Assembly (NCBI RefSeq): GCF_040548815.1
Contig: NZ_JBEPSM010000001.1
Coordinates: 2,666,001-2,730,000, forward strand
Direction: 5' to 3'
Origin: Kaistia defluvii
Lineage (GTDB): Bacteria; Pseudomonadota; Alphaproteobacteria; Rhizobiales; Kaistiaceae
Length of the DNA: 64,000 nucleotides
Shown: positions 57,517 through 64,000 of the stretch, one piece after another
Numbering within the stretch: the stretch's first letter is position 1
Layout: each line of letters starts with the position of its first letter
Program-made: the position numbers and the translations under genes
The notes under the pieces: model-generated
What the model saw: only the letters and a program-made list of their open reading frames with translations
Told to the model about the DNA's origin: nothing
Database searches by the model: none

Positions 57517-58650
57517 TCAGATCACGAAGGATTCGAGCGGCTTGAAGCCGTTGAAGGCGACGGCCGAATAGGTCGTCGTATAGGCGCCGGTACCTTCGAT
57601 CAGCACTTCGTCGCCGATCGAGAGCGAAACCGGCAGGTGATACGGCGTCTTCTCGTAGAGGACGTCAGCCGAGTCGCAGGTCGGGCCGGCAAGCACGCAG
57701 GCCGTCTTCTCGTCGTGGTCATGCGCCGTGCGGATCGGGTAGCGGATCGACTCGTCCATCGTCTCGGCGAGGCCGCCGAACTTGCCGATGTCGAGATAGA
57801 CCCAGCGCAGGTCGTCGGCCGAGTCGCTCTTCTTCGAGATCAACACGACTTCCGTCTTGATGATGCCGGCATTGCCGACCATGCCGCGGCCCGGCTCGAT
57901 GATCGTCTCCGGGATCCGGTTGCCGAAATGGCGCTTCAGGGCCGAGTCGATCGACGAGGCATAGTTCTCCACGCCCGGAATCTCCTTGAGATAACGGGTC
58001 GGGAAGCCGCCGCCGAGATTGACCATCGACAGCTGGATGCCGCGCTCTGCGAGCGTGTGGAAGATGCCGGCGGCCGACGCGAGCGCGCCGTCCCAGGCTT
58101 CGGTGTTCGCCTGCTGCGAACCGACATGGAACGAAACGCCATAGGCGCGCAGGCCCTGGCGATGGGCATGCTCGAGCACGCCGACAGCCATCTGGGGCTC
58201 GCAACCGAACTTGCGCGAAAGCGGCCATTCGGCGCCGGCGCCGTCGCACAGAATGCGGCAGAACACGCGGGTGCCGGGAGCGGCGCGGGCGACCTTGTCG
58301 ACTTCGGCTTCGCAATCGACCGCATAAAGGTCGATGCCACGCGCGAAGGCAGCGGCGACGTCGCGCTCCTTCTTGATGGTGTTGCCGAAGGAGATGCGGT
58401 CCGGGGTCGCGCCAGCGGCCAGCGCCATGTCGATCTCGGCGACCGACGCGCAGTCGAAGTTCGAGCCGAGCGAAGCGAGCAGCGCCAGCACTTCCGGAGC
58501 CGGATTGGCCTTCACCGCATAGAAGACGCGGGTGTCGGGCAGAGCGTGCGCGAAGGTGAGATAATTCTCCCGCACGACATCGAGATCCACGACAAGGCAC
58601 GGGCCTTCGGGACGTCGGCTATTGAGGAAGTCGATGATGCGAGCGGTCAT
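57517..58650 (-). CDS. odc: Ornithine/lysine decarboxylase, alanine-racemase fold
   Basis: 377 residues from the ATG at 58650. PLP lysine in FYAVKANPAPEVL, then GSNFDCASVAEID, FHVGSQQ, NLGGGFPTRY, EPGRGMVGNAG and the dimer-interface CVLAGPTCDSADVLYE. These are the marks of group IV (eukaryote-type) ornithine decarboxylases. It makes putrescine for homospermidine. A long, strongly folded leader precedes it, pointing to post-transcriptional control by polyamines. Confidence 0.95.
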   Translation of the reverse strand: MTARIIDFLNSRRPEGPCLVVDLDVVRENYLTFAHALPDTRVFYAVKANPAPEVLALLASLGSNFDCASVAEIDMALAAGATPDRISFGNTIKKERDVAAAFARGIDLYAVDCEAEVDKVARAAPGTRVFCRILCDGAGAEWPLSRKFGCEPQMAVGVLEHAHRQGLRAYGVSFHVGSQQANTEAWDGALASAAGIFHTLAERGIQLSMVNLGGGFPTRYLKEIPGVENYASSIDSALKRHFGNRIPETIIEPGRGMVGNAGIIKTEVVLISKKSDSADDLRWVYLDIGKFGGLAETMDESIRYPIRTAHDHDEKTACVLAGPTCDSADVLYEKTPYHLPVSLSIGDEVLIEGTGAYTTTYSAVAFNGFKPLESFVI

Positions 58651-59190
58651 GAGGGTCTCCCCGATGGCCTGCCAAGGCCAGAAAAGCGTTGCGAAGCGGG
58701 ACGAAACCGGAGCGAAATCGCCGCGCCGAGCGCTATGGACGCGATCGGAACGTTGAAGACGAGCCGTTTTTGCCGGGGTAAGCCGGCAGTTTTCGCGGGT
58801 AGCAGTCGCTTGGGACAAACGGCCAGCGTTTATCGTGAGCGCTGCCTTCGCTTGGAACGGGAGACCCGATCCGCACGCCCGGCAAGGATGTAGTGCCTCT
58901 TCAGTGACTACGGCCGATGGAGAGCCGTCCGAGACCAAAAAAGCCCGCTACGTCGTTGCTTCAAGTCGCGTCCTCCGCGGAGACGGAGTTCACCGGTTTC
59001 GCTTTCCGGCTGCCGACCTTATCGGGATCTCTCCCGAACTCCTGGGACCCTCTCTTTGTGAGGGTCTTGGGCGTCGCTTCGGCCTCTTGTCCGAAGCCCC
59101 ACCGGTCGGCACGCAACCACAGGCACGTGCGATAATTGGGCAAGCGGTACGTAGGCCCAACGCGGTTAACATTCAAGCGGTTTTTGCCCC
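58651..59190 (-). promoter_or_regulatory. Structured leader of ornithine decarboxylase (speF-motif candidate)
   Basis: The minus strand here is rich in stable hairpins: GCTTCGG/CCGAAGC (59097-59076), GACCCTC/GAGGGTC (59066-59046), TCGGGA-GAGA-TCCCGA (59037-59022), and a closing stem GGAGTTC/GAACTCC (59042-59036 with 58991-58985) around the last. A T6 run lies at 58942-58937. Rfam describes a speF motif upstream of alphaproteobacterial ornithine decarboxylase genes; position and density of stems fit, though I cannot align it. Short minus-strand frames (for example 59200-58961) could be leader peptides or chance. The 5' limit is approximate. Confidence 0.6.
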
Positions 59191-59400
59191 TCGGGCACAA
59201 AAATCATGCAGGGGCGGCCGCAGCGCGGCCGACATGACGGAATCACGACATTTTTGTGTCGCCACAGGGGCTTGGCAGCCCCCTCCGGGAGCCGGATTCC
59301 GCCTGCCAAACAGGCTTAACACGCCCGCCACTGCGATTGATTCGTGCTTCCGGCAATCGGCCCGATCGCCTATGCAGAAGCGGCAACAGGAGTGCTGCAT

Positions 59401-60990
59401 GTGAACGAGACCGTCGTCGGCGAAAAGGGCATGGTTGTGGCTCCCCACAGGGCTGCAGCGGAAGCGGGGGCCGAGATCATCCGGGCCGGCGGCAACGCCA
59501 TTGAGGCAGTGATCGCCGCGGCCGCCACCATCGCCGTGGTCTATCCGCATATGAATGCCATCGGCGGCGACGGCTTCTGGCTGATCCGCGAGCCCGGCAA
59601 GGAGCCGCGCTACCTTGAAGCCTGCGGCGGCGCCGGTTCGCTCGCCACCATCAAGGCCTATCGCGGCAAGGGCTATGACACGATCCCGACGCGCGGCCCC
59701 GACGCGGCGCTCACCGTCGCCGGCGCGGTTTCCGGCTGGAACACCGCCTATGAACTGTCGCAGAGCCTGGGCGGGCGGATCGACCGCCCCACCCTGCTCG
59801 CCAACGCCGTTGAACATGCCAAGAAGGGCATAAGCGTCACCCGCTCGCAGGCCCGGCTGACAGCGCAGCATCTGGCCGACCTCTCCGCCGCCCCCGGCTT
59901 CAAGGACGTGTTCCTGGTCGACGGCAAGGCGCCGGAGCTTGGCGCGACGATCCGTCAGGAACGCCTCGCCGATACGCTCGAACATCTCGGCCGCGCCGGC
60001 TTCCTCGACTTCTACAAGGGCGACGTCGCCAGCGAGATCGCCGGCGATCTCGAGCGTTTCGAATGCCCCGTGACGCGCGACGACCTCGCCGCGCATGAGG
60101 CGCGCCTGCGCGCGCCCCTCTCCGTCCGGCTCGAGGGCGCCACGGTCTTCAACTCGCCGCCGCCGACCCAGGGCCTCGCCTCGCTGCTGATCCTCGGCAT
60201 CTTCGAGCGGCTCAACGTCAAGCGCGGCGAGAGCTTCGAGCATATTCACGGGCTGGTCGAGGCGACCAAGCGCGCCTTCCTGATCCGCGACAAGCATGTG
60301 ACCGACCCGATCTTCGCCGGCGATCTCTCCGTGCATCTGTCGCCGCGCGTGCTCGACCGCGAGGCGGCGCAGATCAGCATGTCCCGCGCCGCACCCTGGC
60401 CTCAGGTGGCGAAGAAGGGCGACACGGTCTGGCTCGGCGCGATCGACGCCTCCGGCCTCTCCGTCTCCTATATCCAGTCGATCTTCTGGGAGTTCGGCTC
60501 CGGCGTGGTGCTGCCGGCGACCGGCATCACCTGGCAGAACCGCGGCGCCAGCTTCTCGCTCGATCCGCGCGCGCTCAACCCACTGGAGCCCGGCCGCAAG
60601 CCTTTCCACACGCTGAATCCGGCGCTCGCCCGCTTCGACGATGGCCGCATCATGAGCTATGGCACGATGGGCGGCGAAGGCCAGCCGCAGACGCAGGCCG
60701 CCCTGATGAGCCGGCATGCGCTGTTCGGCATGGATCTGGGCGAGGCGATCGACGCGCCGCGCTGGCTGCTCGGCCGCACCTGGGGCTCGGACCACACCAA
60801 TCTGCGCGTGGAAAACCGGTTCGATCCCGACCTTCTGATCGCGCTGGAGCGGGCCGGCCACGAGGTCGCCGTGCTGGACGAGGCCTATTCCGACACGATG
60901 GGCCATGCCGGCGCGCTGGTGCGGCGCAAGGATGGCCGGATCTTCGGCGCCAGCGATCCGCGTTCAGACGGCGCCGCCATCGCCGCCTGA
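59401..60990 (+). CDS. Gamma-glutamyltransferase-like Ntn hydrolase
   Basis: 529 residues from the GTG at 59401 (AGGAG nine bases before); no signal peptide, so cytoplasmic. Family parts: AAAEAGAEIIRAGGNAIEAVIAAA, NAIGGDGFWLI, and the predicted self-cleavage site before T342 (KKGDTVWLGAID), which becomes the nucleophile of the small subunit. Late motif ARFDDGRIMSYGTMGGEGQPQTQ is typical of the cytosolic oxamate amidohydrolase (HpxW)/YwrD branch rather than periplasmic glutathione hydrolases. An amidase gene follows at 115 bases. The substrate is an amide, unassigned. Confidence 0.85.
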   Translation: MNETVVGEKGMVVAPHRAAAEAGAEIIRAGGNAIEAVIAAAATIAVVYPHMNAIGGDGFWLIREPGKEPRYLEACGGAGSLATIKAYRGKGYDTIPTRGPDAALTVAGAVSGWNTAYELSQSLGGRIDRPTLLANAVEHAKKGISVTRSQARLTAQHLADLSAAPGFKDVFLVDGKAPELGATIRQERLADTLEHLGRAGFLDFYKGDVASEIAGDLERFECPVTRDDLAAHEARLRAPLSVRLEGATVFNSPPPTQGLASLLILGIFERLNVKRGESFEHIHGLVEATKRAFLIRDKHVTDPIFAGDLSVHLSPRVLDREAAQISMSRAAPWPQVAKKGDTVWLGAIDASGLSVSYIQSIFWEFGSGVVLPATGITWQNRGASFSLDPRALNPLEPGRKPFHTLNPALARFDDGRIMSYGTMGGEGQPQTQAALMSRHALFGMDLGEAIDAPRWLLGRTWGSDHTNLRVENRFDPDLLIALERAGHEVAVLDEAYSDTMGHAGALVRRKDGRIFGASDPRSDGAAIAA

Positions 60991-61105
60991 GGCGCCCAGC
61001 GCGCTCTTTTTTGGCAAATACCTGAGAATGGCGCTATGAATCGCCTGCAAAGCGACGCCGCGAAGGCGTCGCCCCGATATCCCATCCAGGAGTCGATAGA
61101 CGCCC

Positions 61106-62290
61106 ATGCTTCTCGCCAACGATCCGGTCCATGCGTTCGTCGACTATCCCGCCGTTGAAGTGCCGTCCTCCCCGACCGGGCCGCTCGTCGGACTCACCAT
61201 GGCGATCAAGGATCTCTATGACGTCGCCGGCTATCCGACCGGCGTCGGCCACCCGCTGAAGCGCGCCGAGAGCGGCGACAAGACGGTGACCGCGCCCGCC
61301 GTGCAGCTTCTGCTCGATGCCGGCGCTCGCTTCGTCGGCAAGGTCCATACCGACGAGTTCGCCTATTCGATGAACGGCGAGAACCACCATTACGGCACGC
61401 CGATCAATGTCCGCGCGCCCGGCCGCATCCCGGGCGGCTCGTCCTCCGGCTCGGCCACCGCCGTCTCGGGCGGCCTGGTCGATTTCGCGCTTGGCAGCGA
61501 CACCGGCGGCTCGGTGCGCGCGCCCGCTTCCTATAACGGCCTGCTCGGCATCCGCCCGACGCATGGGCGCATCGACATCTCCCGCGTCGCGCCGCTGGCC
61601 GAGACCTTCGACACGGTCGGTTGGTTCGCCCGCGACGCCGATACCTTCTCCCGCGTCGGCGCCGTGCTGCTGGGCGAGGACGAGAGCGACACGCCGCTGA
61701 CCCGCTTCCTCGTCGGCGACGACATCCATGCCCTGCTGCTCGGCGAACTGGAAGAAGCCGCCGTCCGTTCGGCGACGCCGCGCATCGCCGCGCATCTGGA
61801 GCCGGCCGGCGCCGTCATCGTCGCGCCGGATGGGCTCGCCGCCTGGCGCATGATCTTCCGCACCATGCAGGCCTATGAAGCCTGGCAGGCGAATGGCGAA
61901 TGGATCGAGAGCCGCCAGCCGAGCTTCGGCCCCGGCGTGCGCGAGCGCTTCGAATGGGCGAGCCACGTCACCCGCGAGGAATATGACGCCGCCGCCCTGC
62001 GCCGCGCCCAGGTCCGGGCGCGCGTGCGCGGCCTGCTCGGCGACAATACCGTCCTTGCCATCCCGACCACGCCCGGCATTGCGCCGCGCATCGGCCTTGG
62101 AGGCGACGAGCTCGAATCCTACCGCAACCGCGCGCTTTCCATGCTCTGCACCGCCGGCCTCGCCGGCCTGCCGCAGATCAGCCTGCCGCTCGCCGACCAT
62201 GAGGGGTGCCCGCTGGGCGTCTCGCTGATCGCGCCGGCCGGCCGCGACCGCGCCCTGATCGATCTCGCCGCCCGGATCATGGCCGGCTAG
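61106..62290 (+). CDS. Amidase-signature hydrolase (AtzE/GatA family)
   Basis: 394 residues. Complete Ser-Ser-Lys triad: K35 in MAIKDLYDVAG, the serine cluster at 112-114 in PGGSSSGSA, and the nucleophile S136 in GSDTGGSVRAP. The shorter length than GatA and the PTTPG near the C-terminus match stand-alone amidases. It hydrolyses an amide in the cytoplasm and is likely cotranscribed with the Ntn hydrolase upstream. Confidence 0.9.
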   Translation: MLLANDPVHAFVDYPAVEVPSSPTGPLVGLTMAIKDLYDVAGYPTGVGHPLKRAESGDKTVTAPAVQLLLDAGARFVGKVHTDEFAYSMNGENHHYGTPINVRAPGRIPGGSSSGSATAVSGGLVDFALGSDTGGSVRAPASYNGLLGIRPTHGRIDISRVAPLAETFDTVGWFARDADTFSRVGAVLLGEDESDTPLTRFLVGDDIHALLLGELEEAAVRSATPRIAAHLEPAGAVIVAPDGLAAWRMIFRTMQAYEAWQANGEWIESRQPSFGPGVRERFEWASHVTREEYDAAALRRAQVRARVRGLLGDNTVLAIPTTPGIAPRIGLGGDELESYRNRALSMLCTAGLAGLPQISLPLADHEGCPLGVSLIAPAGRDRALIDLAARIMAG

Positions 62291-62361
62291 TCCGCTTCGC
62301 CGGCCCACGCCGCCTCGCGCGGGCCGGCTCCCCCTTCGCTCGAAATACCCTAGGCGGCACG

Positions 62362-63270
62362 ATGGATACGCTCACCCGGATGAAGACCTTCGTCGAGGTC
62401 GTCGAGGCCGGCGGTTTTTCGGCCGCCGCGCGCAAGATGGGCCGCTCGAAGGCGCTGATCTCCAAATATGTCCGCGAACTCGAGGACGAACTGGGCGCCC
62501 GCCTGCTCAACCGCACGACACGCACCCTGTCGCTTACCGAGGTCGGCCAGGGCTATGCCCGCGACGCGACCGAGATCCTGCAGCGGATCGAAGACCTGCA
62601 GTCCTCGGTCGGTGACGCCCATGCCGCGCCGCGCGGCCGCCTCAAGGTCTCGGCGCCGCGCACCTTCGGCGATGGCGAGCTCGGCCGCGCGATCATGGAA
62701 TTCGTGGTCAGCGAGCCGGAGATCTCGCTCGAACTGCACCTGGAGGACCGCTTCGTCGATCTCGTCGATGAGGGCTTCGACGTCGCCATCCGCATTTCGA
62801 CCCTGACCGATTCAAGCCTGATCGCCCGCCGCCTCGCCTCGTTCCGCATCTCGGCCGTCGCCAGCCCCGCCGTGCTGGAACAATATGGCCTGCCGGAGCG
62901 CCCGGAGGAGCTTTCCGGCAAGCCCTGCGTCATCGATTCCAACGTCGCCTACCGCACCAACTGGCCGTTCCTGATCGACGGCGAGCGGGTAACGGTGCCG
63001 GTCAAGGGCCGCGTCGAGGTCGACAGCCCCAACGCCGCCCGCCTCGCGGCGCTGTCCGGCCTCGGCTTCGCCATCGTCCCGCATCTGGTGGTCAAGGACG
63101 ATATCGAGGCCGGCCGTCTGCGCGTCGTGCTGGAGGCCTATGAGCCGGCCAGCGCCGCCATCCACGCCGTCTATCCGCACCGCCGCCATCTCTCGGGGAA
63201 GGTACGCAGCTTCATCGACTTCCTGGTGAAGTGGTTCGACAAGAACGGCCCGCATGGCGGCAATTGCTAG
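62362..63270 (+). CDS. LysR-family transcriptional regulator
   Basis: 302 residues from the ATG at 62362; the frame is open far upstream but overlaps the amidase. N-terminal winged helix MDTLTRMKTFVEVVEAGGFSA then KALISKYVRELEDELGARLLNRTTR; effector domain with GRLKVSAPRTFGDGE. It belongs to the CrgA-like LysR subgroup. It follows the amidase by 71 bases on the same strand, unlike the usual divergent layout, so its target is not obvious. Confidence 0.92.
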   Translation: MDTLTRMKTFVEVVEAGGFSAAARKMGRSKALISKYVRELEDELGARLLNRTTRTLSLTEVGQGYARDATEILQRIEDLQSSVGDAHAAPRGRLKVSAPRTFGDGELGRAIMEFVVSEPEISLELHLEDRFVDLVDEGFDVAIRISTLTDSSLIARRLASFRISAVASPAVLEQYGLPERPEELSGKPCVIDSNVAYRTNWPFLIDGERVTVPVKGRVEVDSPNAARLAALSGLGFAIVPHLVVKDDIEAGRLRVVLEAYEPASAAIHAVYPHRRHLSGKVRSFIDFLVKWFDKNGPHGGNC

Positions 63271-63411
63271 GCGGGCCTCCGCCGCCAGCCGCCTTCAAGA
63301 AACTGTGACCGTCGGGCCGTCGCCGGCACGCGTCCGTCGTCGGCTCGACACGATCTGGCCGCACTTGTCTGGCCCTTTCAGGCCGTTCGCCTTTCCGCAG
63401 AGACCCATCGC

Positions 63412-64000
63412 ATGCTTCGATCCCTGATCGTCTTCGCCTTCGCCGCGCTCTTCGCGACCGCAGCCCAGGCGCATCCGCATGTCTTCGTCGATGCGAAGGA
63501 GGAGATCCTGTTCGACGCCGACGGCAAGATGTCGGCGATCCGCCATATCTGGCAGTTCGACCAGGCCTTCACCGCCTTCGCCATCCAGGGCCTCGACGCC
63601 AATGGCGACGGCAAGCTGTCGGACGAGGAATTGCAGCCGCTCGCCAAGGTCAACGTCGAGTCGCTGAAGGACTACCACTACTTCACCCGGCTGAAGGTCA
63701 ATGGCCGCCGCGCGCCGGTCGAGGCGCCGTCCGAATACTGGCTCGACTTCCACGACAGCCGGCTGACGCTGTTCTACACGCTGCCGCTGAAGACGCCGAC
63801 AGCGGTCGGCGAGACGACGACGCTGGAAGTGTTCGACCCCGAATATTTCGTCGCCTTCAACTTCGTGAAGCATCACGCCATCACGCTCACCGGCGCGCCG
63901 GCCAATTGCACGGCGCATTACGCGCCGCCGCATGAGCTCGACGCCGACATCATGGCCAAGCTTGCCGCGATCCCGGCCGACCAGCGCGACCTGCCCGATG
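63412..64000 (+). CDS. DUF1007 periplasmic protein (partial)
   Basis: The first 196 codons; the gene runs off the right edge. Signal peptide MLRSLIVFAFAALFATAAQA, then the family start HPHVFVDAKEEILFDADGKM with a His-rich N-terminus, DANGDGKLSDEEL resembling an EF-hand calcium loop, and DSRLTLFYTLPLKTP. DUF1007 proteins usually precede a nickel/cobalt-type (NreB/RcnA-like) transporter gene, so a metal transport pair is expected beyond the edge. Confidence 0.88.
   Translation, partial: MLRSLIVFAFAALFATAAQAHPHVFVDAKEEILFDADGKMSAIRHIWQFDQAFTAFAIQGLDANGDGKLSDEELQPLAKVNVESLKDYHYFTRLKVNGRRAPVEAPSEYWLDFHDSRLTLFYTLPLKTPTAVGETTTLEVFDPEYFVAFNFVKHHAITLTGAPANCTAHYAPPHELDADIMAKLAAIPADQRDLPD

Noticed and set aside
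58961..59200. 79-codon minus-strand frame upstream of odc
   Set aside because: Lies in the strongly folded leader; the codons coincide with the hairpins. Kept only as a possible leader peptide.
59173..60906. 577-codon minus-strand frame across the Ntn hydrolase
   Set aside because: Antisense shadow without domain features.

Overview
The window reads as one chromosomal stretch of a GC-rich alphaproteobacterium, most likely a member of Hyphomicrobiales (Rhizobiales); the genus is not resolved. Pointers are a CpdR response regulator beside an N-formylglutamate amidohydrolase, homospermidine synthase with ornithine decarboxylase, a CobW/WD40 pair, a ROSE-like element on a small heat-shock gene, a DUF1127 gene followed by anti-Shine-Dalgarno hairpins, and many short GC-rich intergenic palindromes. 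I saw no insertion sequence, phage, integrase, rRNA operon or CRISPR array; one tRNA gene is present.

Layout. 1-6.0 kb: a sugar ABC importer (permease cut by the left edge) with divergent IclR and LacI regulators and a ketose 3-epimerase. 6.6-8.4 kb: UDP-glucose epimerase and an undecaprenyl-phosphate sugar transferase for exopolysaccharide. 8.5-8.9 kb: a Gdx-type SMR exporter under a two-hairpin guanidine-II riboswitch. 9.0-9.5 kb: a frameshifted HIRAN gene. 9.8-13.9 kb: a Tat-exported aspartoacylase-like enzyme, tRNA-Val, cpdR, N-formylglutamate amidohydrolase, a candidate MmgR/suhB-type sRNA and a HisN-like phosphatase. 13.9-20.4 kb: metabolic singletons, an Hsp20 gene with a ROSE-like element and a threonine aldolase. 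21.0-27.1 kb: gltBD. 27.5-32.9 kb: envelope and sugar-nucleotide genes. 33.1-44.3 kb: a divergent gene set built around two tandem 8-oxoguanine-deaminase-like enzymes, RidA and a creatininase-family protein on one side, and a nitrate/taurine-type ABC importer, a cytosine-deaminase-like amidohydrolase, a flavin oxidase and two quinone reductases on the other. 44.4-51.2 kb: a catalytically degenerate 2-hydroxyacid dehydrogenase homologue and a complete dipeptide-type ABC importer. 51.5-53.7 kb: CobW GTPase and WD40 protein. 54.5-54.9 kb: DUF1127 gene plus five hairpins, most with CCUCC-type loops. 55.4-59.2 kb: polyamine genes with a long structured leader. 59.4-64 kb: Ntn-hydrolase, amidase, LysR and a truncated DUF1007 gene.

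Most notable. (1) The DUF1127-hairpin array resembles the CcsR (cuckoo) sRNA operons of Rhodobacter. (2) The 33-44 kb divergent cluster looks like an uptake-and-deamination route for oxidised nucleobases or similar N-heterocycles whose full pathway I cannot name. (3) The window is rich in RNA control: riboswitch, thermometer, decarboxylase leader, trans-acting sRNA and tandem sRNA hairpins. All family calls come from reading motifs by eye; no database was searched.
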